Positions 6,491 through 14,707 are shown, counted from the stretch's first letter. The stretch: DNA of 24,352 nt from an uncultured Coriobacteriaceae bacterium (GCA_900550055.1 URQU01000027.1:1-24352), one strand, 5' to 3'. The notes: generated from the letters alone by a model not told the origin. A program made the numbers and translations.

Positions 6491-7930
6491 TTAGATGCCG
6501 ATGACTCCCATGCCGACCAACACCAGGGCTACGACGCCAAGTGCGCTCACAACGCCCATGCCGATCTTCTCACCCTTGGTCAGAGCGTAGCCGCGATTCT
6601 TGCGGGCCTTGGCGTACACGAAGAAGCCGGGGATGTAGCCCACGCAGGTGAGCAGGAGGAACGACCAGCCATTGTACAGTACGCCGACAACCTGGAAGGC
6701 CAGGGCGATGACGCCGATTGCGATCTGAGCCGTGTTCTTGTCCTCCTTGGCGGAGAACTTGATCTGGTACAGCGCGATGAAGGCCCAGGTGATCACGATG
6801 GAGACGGTGCACATGCTGAAGGCGAAGTTGTAAGCATCCTCGCTGAACATCAGCACGATCAGGAACACCTGGATGCAAGCGCCTACGAGCAGCAGGCTCA
6901 TCTGCGGAGCGCCTTTGCTGTTCAGCTTTCCCCAGGACTCGGGGAGCAGGTGACGCTCTGCCATTTCGGAGGTGGTCTCAGCGGGCAGCATGGTGAAGGA
7001 AAGCCAGGCGCCTGCAACACCGACGATGATTGCGATGCTGATGAACGCGCCGCCCCAGCCGGGAGCCATGGAGTCGAACACGTAGAGCATTGCGGGGTAG
7101 TCGAGCTGAGCGATCTCGGTGTAGCTCATGTAGCCGTAAGGGAGCACGGAGCAGCCGACGTAAATGAGCAGCAGGCAGATCAGGCCGATGACGGTGGCCT
7201 TGCCCACCTCATGCTTGTTACGGGCGCGGGAGCTCATGACCGCAGCGCCCTCGATGCCGATGAACACCCACATCATGATGATCATGCAGTTCATGACCTG
7301 CTCGAACAGGCCGCCCATGCTAGCAGCGTCAGCGCCCATCTCGCCAGCGGCGATGGCGTTGTTGTACACGTTGCCCCAGAAGTCGGCGGTGAAGATGCCG
7401 GCGTTGAACATGAAGATGGCGAAGATCAGGAAGATGCCCAGGGAGGCAACCTTCGCCACCATGACGATAGCGTTCAGGAATGAGGCGCTCTCAACGCCGC
7501 GGATGACCAGGAAGGTCAGCGCCCACATGAACAGCGAGGCGACGATTACGCACGGCAGGGTGTTTCCGGGGAGGAAGGTGGGGAAGAAGTAGCCCAGCGT
7601 GGACATCATCATCGTGGCGAACGCGATGTTGCCCAGCCATGCGGACAGCCAGTAGCCCCAGCCGGAAACGAAGCCGGCAAGCGGGCCGAAGCCCTCCTCG
7701 GCGTACTGGAAGATGCCCTTGAGCTCGGGCTTCTTGGCGCCCAGGTTGTTCAACGACAGGGCAAGGGCGGCGAAACCGATGCCCACAACTGCCCAGGCCA
7801 CCAGCACGGCACCGGGGCTGGCGACGCCTGCAAGCTGTCCGGTGATGGCGAACACGCCGGACCCGATGCAGGAGCTGACGACCATGCCGATCAGCCCGAA
7901 CAGGCCGATACCTTTAGCTTTCTCGCTCAT
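6491..7930 (-). CDS. arcD: Arginine/ornithine antiporter, APC superfamily
   Basis: The 479-residue protein has about twelve to thirteen membrane helices and the APC N-terminal signature GMVVSSCIGSGVFAITGQLA (residues ~15-34), where the GSG loop binds the substrate amino group. The motif GIEGAAVMSSRARNKHEVGKAT in the middle is characteristic of the basic amino acid/polyamine antiporter group (ArcD, LysP-like, CadB relatives). It should exchange external arginine for internal ornithine, an electroneutral step that feeds the arginine deiminase route without energy cost. The ATG follows AAGGAGGG by 6 bases. It lies 216 bases downstream of arcA on the same strand with a hairpin between them, so arcA-arcD is probably one operon with partial termination. 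Lysine or agmatine exchange is an alternative specificity; the arcA neighbour favours arginine. Confidence 0.85.
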   Translation of the reverse strand: MSEKAKGIGLFGLIGMVVSSCIGSGVFAITGQLAGVASPGAVLVAWAVVGIGFAALALSLNNLGAKKPELKGIFQYAEEGFGPLAGFVSGWGYWLSAWLGNIAFATMMMSTLGYFFPTFLPGNTLPCVIVASLFMWALTFLVIRGVESASFLNAIVMVAKVASLGIFLIFAIFMFNAGIFTADFWGNVYNNAIAAGEMGADAASMGGLFEQVMNCMIIMMWVFIGIEGAAVMSSRARNKHEVGKATVIGLICLLLIYVGCSVLPYGYMSYTEIAQLDYPAMLYVFDSMAPGWGGAFISIAIIVGVAGAWLSFTMLPAETTSEMAERHLLPESWGKLNSKGAPQMSLLLVGACIQVFLIVLMFSEDAYNFAFSMCTVSIVITWAFIALYQIKFSAKEDKNTAQIAIGVIALAFQVVGVLYNGWSFLLLTCVGYIPGFFVYAKARKNRGYALTKGEKIGMGVVSALGVVALVLVGMGVIGI

Positions 7931-8104
7931 GATTTCCCTCCTTAGTAGAAATCAATCATATGGTTTCGCCCCTGGACTCCGCTTGTTTAGCCGGACATAC
8001 CGAACCTGCTTACGGTGGCGAATCCCGTTTACAGGCTCAAACGGAACGCAAAGGCGAAACCGATGGAAACAGCGGGCAGCATATGGCGTTGCAGGCTGCC
8101 CAAA

Positions 8105-8134
8105 GGGGAGGCCGATCGATCAGGCGGCCTCCCC
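8105..8134 (-). terminator. Hairpin between arcA and arcD
   Basis: Perfect 10-bp stem GGGGAGGCCG / CGGCCTCCCC with a 10-base loop, 12 bases past the arcA stop. On the minus strand only a short CTTT follows, so it likely gives partial termination or mRNA stabilisation, setting the arcA to arcD ratio. Confidence 0.55.
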
Positions 8135-8146
8135 TGATGAAGACGA

Positions 8147-9364
8147 TTAGTCTTCGCGCACGACCGGCATGCTCATGCAGCGCGGGCCGCCACGGCCGCG
8201 GGACAGCTCGGCCGAGGGGATCTCGATGACGTCGATGTTGTTCTTGCGAAGAACGGCGTTCGTGACGTCATTGCGTTCGTAAACAACCACGCGACCAGGA
8301 GCGATGCACAGCGTGTTGGAGCCGTCGTTCCACTGCTCGCGCTCGGCGGCGATACGGTCGCCACCGCCGCAGGGGATCAGCGTCACCGGCATGCCGATGT
8401 ACTTCTCCAGGATCTGCTCGAGCGGGGCGTTGATCTCATGCACCTTGATGCCGTCGCCCTCGGGCGTGATCTCGAACACGGACAGCGGGCCCATGATGCC
8501 GGGATGGATGGTGAACTTGTCCACGTCGATCTGGGTGAACACGGTGTCCAGGTGCATCATGGCGCGGTTGTTCGGGATGTTGAACGCCAGGATGGTGTCG
8601 ACCGGGGAGGTGGGGTCGTTGAAGATGTTGTGGGCGATGCCGTCGATGGCGTCGGGTTCGGTGCGCTGGGAAATGCCGATGGCCAGCACATGCTCGTTGA
8701 TGTTAAGGATGTCGCCGCCCTCGATGTGGAAGGTGTTGTAGCGGCTGTAGTACTGCGGGGTGCCCTTGAAGTCCGGATGGTAGTTGAAGATGTACTCGCC
8801 GTAGATGGTCTCACGGTTGCGGGTGACGGAGTACATGCGGTTGATGGAAACGCCGTTGCCGATCATCGCGAAGGGGTCGCGGGTGAAGTACAGGTTCGGC
8901 ATCGGGGCGACGACCATCTTGGAGGCCTCGGACACCAGGTCGACCAGGGAGTTGGACTTGTCGGTGTGCAGCTCGGTGAGGTTGATGCCCTCCATGGTCT
9001 TCAGGACGAAGTCCTTGGCGTCGGGATAGTTCTCTTGCATGTAATCGAAGATGATCTTGCGATAACGCTCGGTCTTGATGCCGGCTTCGTCGATCCACTG
9101 CAGCAGGAACTTCTCGCGCAGCTCGGGGTCGGCGGCCAGAACCTCGGCCGTCAGGTCCTCCAGGTACACGACCTCAACGCCGTGGTCGCGCAGGGCCTGT
9201 GCGAAGCCATCGTGCTCTTCCTGAGCAACCTTCAAGAACGGGATGTCGTCGAACAGCAGCTCCTCGAGCGTGTTCGGGGTGAGGTTCAGAAGCTCCTTGC
9301 CGGGACGGTGCAGGAGCACCTTCTTCAGCGGCTTGATCTCGCTTTTGACGTTCACGCCAGCCAT
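8147..9364 (-). CDS. arcA: Arginine deiminase
   Basis: This enzyme hydrolyses L-arginine to citrulline and ammonia, the first step of the arginine deiminase route, in the cytoplasm. At 405 residues it is family-typical and the catalytic elements are all visible: FTRDP with Asp163, HIEGGD with Glu215, HLDTVF with His271 and Asp273, and the nucleophile Cys396 in GRGGPRCMSMP at the C-terminus. The start MAGVNVKSEI is preceded by AGAAGG about 7 bases upstream. The antiporter gene arcD follows on the same strand. Ornithine carbamoyltransferase and carbamate kinase, needed to make ATP from citrulline, are not in the window. The 5' leader holds a stable double hairpin at 9408-9474, suggesting post-transcriptional control or mRNA stabilisation. 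In Eggerthellaceae arginine use by this route is an established energy source. Confidence 0.96.
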   Translation of the reverse strand: MAGVNVKSEIKPLKKVLLHRPGKELLNLTPNTLEELLFDDIPFLKVAQEEHDGFAQALRDHGVEVVYLEDLTAEVLAADPELREKFLLQWIDEAGIKTERYRKIIFDYMQENYPDAKDFVLKTMEGINLTELHTDKSNSLVDLVSEASKMVVAPMPNLYFTRDPFAMIGNGVSINRMYSVTRNRETIYGEYIFNYHPDFKGTPQYYSRYNTFHIEGGDILNINEHVLAIGISQRTEPDAIDGIAHNIFNDPTSPVDTILAFNIPNNRAMMHLDTVFTQIDVDKFTIHPGIMGPLSVFEITPEGDGIKVHEINAPLEQILEKYIGMPVTLIPCGGGDRIAAEREQWNDGSNTLCIAPGRVVVYERNDVTNAVLRKNNIDVIEIPSAELSRGRGGPRCMSMPVVRED

Positions 9365-9815
9365 TGCAAACCTTCTTTCGTCTCGTGGGATGAAGACTAT
9401 CTTCGCCGTGCAAGCCTTCCAGCGCTTCTTGGCCTAGCGCCTTGGGCTTGCACATGGGGCGTTTTCGGTGCCCCGTTCCGTTGATCCCACTTTGCAACCG
9501 CCGCGTAAAAACGGGAAGGTCTAACACGGATTTAACGATGCCCGTTTAGAGGTGGAACCAAGGATTAACGCCGGGCGAAACTTCTTAAACCCTTGATAAA
9601 CCCCTGATGAGAAGCTTGTGGTATGGTGTTGGGGGAACTCGGGGAAAAGCGCTGCCCCTCTTCGGTTTAGTTGACCTGTGCGCTTATCGTTTCTGTAAAC
9701 AGGGTGGCGAATCGGGGTTGAGGGTAAAATAGGTATAAAGAAGTAGGTACAATACCGGAGATTTGCCTTGACCGGCTGTGGGAAGCTGGTGGCGAAGCGT
9801 TCTACGGAGGGGCCT
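9365..9815. other. Divergent regulatory region between arcA and the luxR-type gene
   Basis: The 451 bases hold no convincing gene. On the arcA side there are two stacked hairpins (9408-9453 and 9456-9474). Toward the plus-strand regulator the sequence becomes AT-rich (9720-9755), with TATAAA (9734-9739) and TACAAT (9748-9753) as possible -10 elements, neither with a good -35. Both promoters are expected here. Confidence 0.5.
9408..9453 (-). promoter_or_regulatory. Long hairpin in the arcA 5' leader
   Basis: GTGCAAGCC (9408-9416) pairs perfectly with GGCTTGCAC (9445-9453). Inside, GCGCT (9422-9426) pairs with AGCGC (9436-9440) around a 9-base loop. A smaller hairpin GGGGC...GCCCC (9456-9474) follows. 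The element lies 44-110 bases before the arcA start and would be in its mRNA leader. There is no T-run, so it is not an intrinsic terminator. Confidence 0.55.
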
Positions 9816-10784
9816 GTGGAGCTTGTTCTGTTCTACTACACGCTGCTGATGCTGCTCGTTTCCATTTTGGTGGCGGCGGTGTGCTTGTCCTCGTATCTGG
9901 TGTCGCGCAAAAAGACCATGCTGTTCCTGTCGGTTGCCTTCGCGTTCTACTTCTTCGACATCTCCTTAGTGTTCCAAGACGAATTCATCGTTCGTTCTTG
10001 TGGGGATGCGCTCACATCGGGATATCTTGTCGTGCGCTCGCTTGCTTCGGTGTTGACAGGAGGTGGGTTCGTTACCGCGTTTTGGATTTTGCTTTGCGAT
10101 TATCTAAACGAAACGCGCCGTACCATGTTCGTGATGCCACCGGCGGTTTTCGCGATTGCCAGTGTTGCTATGCTGGTGGTGATTCCCGATGGCGATCTGC
10201 AGCGTTTTTGGTTTTGGTCCATACGCCAGTTCTACATGTATTGGATTTTGCTGTATGCGGGGTATAGCTTCTTGCGTCAACAAGATGAGGCCGAGCGCGC
10301 CCGCATGTGGCGGCATCGGGCTTTGTATGCGGCGACGTGGGCGATAGGCCTGCTTGTTTTGGCGGAGGATTACGCCACCTTCTTGGTGATGGACCTGCCG
10401 TCGATCAACTTGGATGCGCTTATCTTCAGCGCCGAGCACAACTATGCCGAGAATCTGCTGATGCTGGTCATCGGCGTGGCTGCGGTGCGTAACGCGGTCC
10501 GCATGCTGTCGCTTCGTTTCGAGCGCCCTCCCGCGCAGGGCGGCAGCAAGCATCAGGAGCAACAGATCGTCGAGAACCTGAACGTATTCGCCACGCGTCA
10601 TAAGCTCTCCCAGCGCGAGCGTGAGGTCCTCTACCTTATCTTGTTGGGCAAGGATAATCAGAACATCGCATCCGAGATGTCTCTGGCGCTTTCCACGGTG
10701 AAGGTGCACGTGCACAACATCTTGAAGAAAACCGGCGATGCCAGCCGGCAGGAATTGATCCAAGGCTTCTGGAAGATGTCGTAA
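9816..10784 (+). CDS. Membrane-anchored LuxR-family transcriptional regulator
   Basis: The 322-residue protein has about seven hydrophobic helices in residues 1-240 and a C-terminal GerE/LuxR DNA-binding domain (about 258-320). The latter shows LSQREREVLYLILLGKDNQNIA, then the recognition segment LALSTVKVHVHNILKKTG. Such membrane helix-LuxR proteins are numerous in Eggerthellaceae, where they are presumed one-component sensors of small molecules that control the adjacent metabolic genes. I chose GTG 9816 because GGAGG (9806-9810) sits 5 bases upstream; the in-frame TTG at 9768 would add 16 polar residues with no SD. It is divergent from arcA, so control of the arc genes is a reasonable but untested guess; the Nramp-like gene downstream is the other candidate. 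Confidence 0.88.
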   Translation: MELVLFYYTLLMLLVSILVAAVCLSSYLVSRKKTMLFLSVAFAFYFFDISLVFQDEFIVRSCGDALTSGYLVVRSLASVLTGGGFVTAFWILLCDYLNETRRTMFVMPPAVFAIASVAMLVVIPDGDLQRFWFWSIRQFYMYWILLYAGYSFLRQQDEAERARMWRHRALYAATWAIGLLVLAEDYATFLVMDLPSINLDALIFSAEHNYAENLLMLVIGVAAVRNAVRMLSLRFERPPAQGGSKHQEQQIVENLNVFATRHKLSQREREVLYLILLGKDNQNIASEMSLALSTVKVHVHNILKKTGDASRQELIQGFWKMS

Positions 10785-10889
10785 GGCTGCGCATCGGTTT
10801 CGCCGTCCGTCCCTGAAAACCCGCCCTCCGCCACCGCTGGCCGACAAGCTGTGTTACGGCCATGTGTCGAAACGTCCCCACAATCGCTT

Positions 10890-10917
10890 TTGCGTGCTAA
10901 AGTATCCCCCATATACA
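10890..10917 (+). promoter_or_regulatory. Candidate promoter of the Nramp-like gene
   Basis: TTGCGT (10890-10895), 16-base spacer, TATACA (10912-10917). Transcripts would start about 35 bases before the gene. The short leader contains a GC-rich hairpin, GGGGC (10925-10929) with GCCCC (10936-10940), and a three-codon frame (ATG at 10934) with its own SD-like AGGAGGGG. Confidence 0.45.
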
Positions 10918-10959
10918 AAGAGGAGGGGCGGGGATGCCCCGGTAGGAAAGGAGGGAACG

Positions 10960-12213
10960 ATGGCAGGCTCGATTACCGAAAAGCTGAAGAACATCGGCCC
11001 CGGTGCTTTGGTCGCAGCTGGTTTCGTCGGGCCCGGCACGGTCACCACGTGCACGGTCTCCGGCGCAAGCTATGGCTACACCATGCTGTGGGCGCTGCTG
11101 TTCGCCACCGTTGCAACCATTATCTTCCAGGAGATGGCGGCTCGCATCGGCATCGTCACGCAGGAGGGCCTGGGTGAGAACATCCGCGATCGCATTTCGC
11201 ATCCGGTGCTGAAGTGGATTGCAATCGTGATTGTTATCATCGCCATCTTCATCGGCAACACCGCTTATGAGACGGGCAACATCACGGGCGGCATCCTGGG
11301 CATTCAGGCAGTGTTCGATGCGTCCATGGTCCCCATCGTCATCGTGCTGGGCATTCTGGCCTTCGCCGCCATGTGGGTTGGCTCTTACAAGCTGGTCGAG
11401 AAGATCCTCACGGGCATCGTCATCTTCATGGGCCTGGTGTTCCTTATCACCGCTTTCGCTTCTCCTGTTGACTGGGGCGCTGTCGTGGCTGGTCTGTTCA
11501 CGCCTTCGCTGCCCGAGGGCCAGGCTGGCGCCAAGGGCATCCTGACCGCTGTGGGCTTGATCGGCACCACTATCGTGCCGTACAACCTGTTCCTGCATGC
11601 TTCCGGCGCATCCGAGCGCTTCAAGGATCCCGAGCAGATCGCCGATGCGCGTTTCGACTGCGTGCTGTCCATCGGCCTGGGCGGTATCATCTCCATGGCA
11701 ATCCTCGTCTGCGCCGCGGCGAACATGCATGCTGCCGGCATCACCGTCACCAATGGTAAGGACATGGCTGTCGCCCTGCAGCCGCTTCTGGGCAACTGGG
11801 CAACGGTGCTCATCGGCATCGGCCTGCTGGCCGCCGGTTTCTCCAGCGCCATCACTGCTCCGCTTTCCGCTGCTTACGCCGTCAACGGCGTGCTCGGCTG
11901 GGGCAAGACCCTGAAGGACCTGAAGTTCAAGGTCGTTTGGATAATCGTGCTGGTGGCTGGCTGCCTGATGGCCGTGCTGCTGGGCAAGAGCCCCACGGAG
12001 CTGATCTTGGTGGCGCAGGCGGCAAACGCCATTCTGCTGCCCATCATGGCGTTCTTCGTGATGTACGTCGCCAACGGCAAGAGCCTTGGCAAGTGGCGTA
12101 ACCATGCGTTCTCCAACATCTGCGGCGTCATCTTCATCTGCATCACGCTGTTCATGTGCTGGCGTAACATGTCCAGCTTCCTGGCCACGCTGCAAACGCT
12201 TATCGGCGCATAG
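10960..12213 (+). CDS. Nramp-superfamily (SLC11-related) transporter with altered metal-site motifs
   Basis: The 417-residue, roughly eleven-helix protein aligns by eye with Nramp/MntH proteins: GPGALVAAGFVGPGTVTT in helix 1, FQEMAARIGIVTQEGLGE after helix 2, and GTTIVPYNLFLHASGASER in helix 6. The canonical DPGN of helix 1 reads GPGT (residues 24-27) and the MPH of helix 6 reads VPY (206-208). The Asp, Asn and Met ligands of Mn2+/Fe2+ are therefore absent. Nramp-related proteins with changed sites, such as the Mg2+-transporting NRMT group described from Eggerthella lenta, are known; this one may belong to that group or to another divergent branch. ATG 10960 follows AAAGGAGGG by 4 bases. It is transcribed alone and ends at a terminator. 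Confidence 0.85.
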   Translation: MAGSITEKLKNIGPGALVAAGFVGPGTVTTCTVSGASYGYTMLWALLFATVATIIFQEMAARIGIVTQEGLGENIRDRISHPVLKWIAIVIVIIAIFIGNTAYETGNITGGILGIQAVFDASMVPIVIVLGILAFAAMWVGSYKLVEKILTGIVIFMGLVFLITAFASPVDWGAVVAGLFTPSLPEGQAGAKGILTAVGLIGTTIVPYNLFLHASGASERFKDPEQIADARFDCVLSIGLGGIISMAILVCAAANMHAAGITVTNGKDMAVALQPLLGNWATVLIGIGLLAAGFSSAITAPLSAAYAVNGVLGWGKTLKDLKFKVVWIIVLVAGCLMAVLLGKSPTELILVAQAANAILLPIMAFFVMYVANGKSLGKWRNHAFSNICGVIFICITLFMCWRNMSSFLATLQTLIGA

Positions 12214-12244
12214 CGGCTTGGGCTTAAGGAAATAGCATGTGCAA

Positions 12245-12278
12245 GGGTCTGTCGGGCGAAAGTCCGGCAGACCCTTTT
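12245..12278 (+). terminator. Terminator after the Nramp-like gene
   Basis: 11-bp stem GGGTCTGTCGG / CCGGCAGACCC with one G-T pair, an 8-base loop containing GAAA, and TTTT after it. Confidence 0.85.
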
Positions 12279-12732
12279 CATCGTTGGGATGCGTTCGGGT
12301 GATGCTGCGATCGGGCAGCGGGATTGCTTGATGTTCCTGGTTGACCCGCATGCCCGCCGTTCCGATTGGGCTGCATACGAGCGAGACGGTTGGGCATGTT
12401 GCCTGCGGTGGCGACGTGATCCTTGGCGAAGGGTTCGTTTTGCCTGGGCAATCTGTTCGGAGCCTCCCTGCATTCGCTCGGTCGCGGTGTGCCCGGCTTT
12501 ACCTGATAATTACGTTCAAGCTTCTTTCAGTATCCTCTGGGCTGCATATACTAGAAGCGCAGAAGCGGAATGGTTTTCACGCGGCATCTACGTGTTCTTG
12601 GGAGACAAGTCGAGTTCGGTCGCAAAGCCCGTGCCAGCTCGTGCCGGAGGGCGGCCGCAGGTTCGGCTGAGGAAGCCGGCAGGGGAGCATCGACCGGGTG
12701 GGGCGATGCGCCGCCAAAGTAAGGAGCATCCG
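12279..12732. other. 454-base leader region before the flavodoxin-like gene, no gene seen
   Basis: Two plus frames stay open by chance, but their products are rich in Trp, Cys and Arg and look non-native. A TATACT -10 at 12547-12552 is the best promoter element, with only CTTTCA-like sequence at -35. Transcription from it would give a leader of roughly 175 bases. No riboswitch was recognised. Confidence 0.45.
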
Positions 12733-14391
12733 ATGAACATCCTGGCAATCAATGGCAGCCCGAAGGGCAAGCATAGCAACACCTGGCGCTTGACCAGCGC
12801 TTTCCTCGAGGGATTCGCCGCTCAATCGGAAAGCGGGAACGGGCAGACGCCTGCGATTGAAGCCCTTACCGTCAGTGCGCTCGATATAAAGCCTTGCTTG
12901 GGCTGCTTTTCCTGTTGGAGCAAAACGTCGGGCGAATGCTGTATCCACGACGATATGCAGGCGGTCATCGAGAAGATCTTATGGGCCGACGTCATCATCT
13001 GGAGCTTCCCCCTGTATTATTTCGGGTTGCCCGGCCAGCTGAAGAACCTGATTGACCGCCAGCTTCCCATGTCGCTCCCCTTTATGAGCACGGAAACGGA
13101 AAGCGGTGGCCACCCGTCCCGGTACGACATGAGCGGCAAGCGCACGGTGGTGGTTTCGACCTGCGGTTTCTATACGGCGAAGGGCAACTACGACTGCGTT
13201 ACCGGTTTGTTCGATCGGCTTTGCGGGAAGGACGGTTACGCGGCGATTTTCTGCGGTCAGGGCGAGCTTTTCAGGGTGAAGGAGCTGGCGAATCGCACTG
13301 ACGAGTACCTCTCCTGGGTTCGGAAGGCCGGAGGGGAGTTCGCTTCCGGCGGCATATCCGGGGAAACCCGAGACAAGCTCGGGCAGAACCTGTTCCCGCG
13401 CGACGTCTTTGAGGCGATGGCGGATGCCAGTTGGGGAGTCGGCGAATCGGGCGAGAAGGAGGACCCTAGCCTGGTGTTCACTCGGCAGATGGCGGCCTTG
13501 TATCGTAGGCAGGCTTGGTCGGGGCGGGATATCGTGCTCGACATGAACTACACCGATATCGAAAAGACCTACCGCATTGTCCTTGGGGAAGGCGGGAGCC
13601 GTGTTGAAACGAAGCCGGCTGAGGGCTTCTCCTCGGGATTCACCACGCGCATCAATACGCCTTTGAGCGTTTGGCGGTCGATTGCCGGTGGTGAAATCGC
13701 TGGCGACGAGGCGCTGATGAAGCATCTGTACTCGGTTGAAGGCGACTTCGACCTGATGATGCATTGGGACGACTATTTCGGTGCGGCGCACAGCGCGAGT
13801 GGGCCGGGTTCCGCTGAGAACGGAGGCTCCGCTGCGGGCACGAACGCGAGCGAGCCGAAAACCAATATGCTGCTGCTTTTGATTCCCTGGATCGTCTTCT
13901 GGGTCGCAGCGGCGATCGATGGCTTTTGGGGAAGTTTGCTCAGCATTGCAATATGCGTGCTGTTGCCTGTTCTGATGCGTCGAACGAAGGCTACCTTGTA
14001 CGACCAGATTTCCGCTCTGGCAGTTGGGGTGTGCTCCGTCGCGTTGCTGACCGGAGCGTCCTCTGCTCTGATTATTCCGGCGTCGTATTTCCTGTTCGGG
14101 GCGATGTGGACAGCCACATGCTTTGCTAAAGTACCTCTGACCGCGCATTACTCGAAAAACAGTTACAACGGGGAAGCGGCGTTGCGCAACCCGATATTCA
14201 TGAGGACGAACCGTATCCTGACCGCGGCGTGGGGCGTGCTGTACCTGATCACGCCCGTCTGGACGTATCTCATCATGCAAACGGATGCAGCCAGCCTTGT
14301 CGGCGCGATCAACTCCATCCTCCCGGCGCTGCTGGGCGTGTTCACCGCCTGGTTCCAAAAGTGGTATCCCCGGCATATAGCTCGCGGATAG
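12733..14391 (+). CDS. Flavodoxin-like NAD(P)H oxidoreductase / SCP2-like / four-helix membrane fusion protein
   Basis: The 552-residue protein has three parts. Residues 1-~200 are a flavodoxin-fold FMN reductase domain: LAINGSPKGKHSNTWR is the FMN phosphate loop, IIWSFPLYYFGLPGQLKNLIDR follows the fourth strand, and Cys55, Cys58, Cys61 with Cys69/70 form the C-x2-C-x2-C-x7-C cluster pattern of iron-sulfur flavoprotein relatives. Residues ~268-350 (VETKPAEGF, TTRINTPLSVWRSIAGGE, LYSVEGDFDLM) resemble an SCP2 sterol-carrier-like domain. After a Gly/Ser/Ala linker, residues ~379-552 hold four or more membrane helices. ATG 12733 follows AAGGAG (12721-12726) by 6 bases; the frame stays open further upstream but without a good start. 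Likely a membrane-anchored flavin-dependent reductase acting on a hydrophobic substrate, which is inference from the domains. Confidence 0.82.
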   Translation: MNILAINGSPKGKHSNTWRLTSAFLEGFAAQSESGNGQTPAIEALTVSALDIKPCLGCFSCWSKTSGECCIHDDMQAVIEKILWADVIIWSFPLYYFGLPGQLKNLIDRQLPMSLPFMSTETESGGHPSRYDMSGKRTVVVSTCGFYTAKGNYDCVTGLFDRLCGKDGYAAIFCGQGELFRVKELANRTDEYLSWVRKAGGEFASGGISGETRDKLGQNLFPRDVFEAMADASWGVGESGEKEDPSLVFTRQMAALYRRQAWSGRDIVLDMNYTDIEKTYRIVLGEGGSRVETKPAEGFSSGFTTRINTPLSVWRSIAGGEIAGDEALMKHLYSVEGDFDLMMHWDDYFGAAHSASGPGSAENGGSAAGTNASEPKTNMLLLLIPWIVFWVAAAIDGFWGSLLSIAICVLLPVLMRRTKATLYDQISALAVGVCSVALLTGASSALIIPASYFLFGAMWTATCFAKVPLTAHYSKNSYNGEAALRNPIFMRTNRILTAAWGVLYLITPVWTYLIMQTDAASLVGAINSILPALLGVFTAWFQKWYPRHIARG

Positions 14392-14583
14392 CGGGATATG
14401 GGGATTCGGGGGTCGCGGTGCTGGGCACTGCCTTTGAGGCGATGGTGTCTGTGCGTATGCTTACGTTCGATCATGCGCGGGAACAGCGTTTCTCTGCCTA
14501 TTTGGATAACGGCATCGGGGCGAGCTCGAGCGAATTTGTCCCCGATTTTGCCCCCAACGGGCGAAATCTTGTCCCCAAGAAGC

Positions 14584-14613
14584 AAAAAGGCCACCGGCAA
14601 AAGCCGATGGCCT
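14584..14613 (-). terminator. Terminator of the tRNA-Arg transcript
   Basis: On the minus strand AGGCCA-TCGGC-TTTT-GCCGG-TGGCCT forms a hairpin with one internal mismatch followed by TTTTT. It starts 9 bases after the tRNA 3' end. Confidence 0.8.
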
Positions 14614-14622
14614 GGTGATTCA

Positions 14623-14698
14623 TGGTGCCCCAGATACGATTCGAACGTACGACACCCGCTTTAGGAGAGCGGTGCTCTATCCCCTGAGCTACTGAGGC
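14623..14698 (-). tRNA. tRNA-Arg (anticodon CCT)
   Basis: The minus strand folds as a full cloverleaf of 76 bases. The acceptor is GCCTCAG with CTGGGGC. The D arm is GCTC...GAGC. The anticodon stem CCGCT/AGCGG closes a CTCCTAA loop, giving anticodon CCT (reads AGG). The T arm is GTACG-TTCGAAT-CGTAT. The 3' CCA is encoded. Confidence 0.96.
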
Positions 14699-14707
14699 GC
14701 GCACATC

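Noticed and set aside
6392..7483. 363-codon plus-strand frame opposite arcD
   Set aside because: It is a shadow of the antiporter gene (His/Asp/Gln/Ala-rich), and its start lies in the arcD terminator.
12289..12732. Upstream in-frame extension of the flavodoxin-like protein
   Set aside because: The added 148 residues are Trp/Cys/Arg-rich, start near a terminator, and lack homology to the family. The SD-supported ATG at 12733 begins exactly at the flavodoxin fold.
14398..14704. Small frames running through tRNA-Arg on both strands
   Set aside because: Peptides such as those ending WCPRYDSNVRHPL, or with VAQGIEHRSPKAGVVRSNR, are the familiar spurious translations of tRNA genes.
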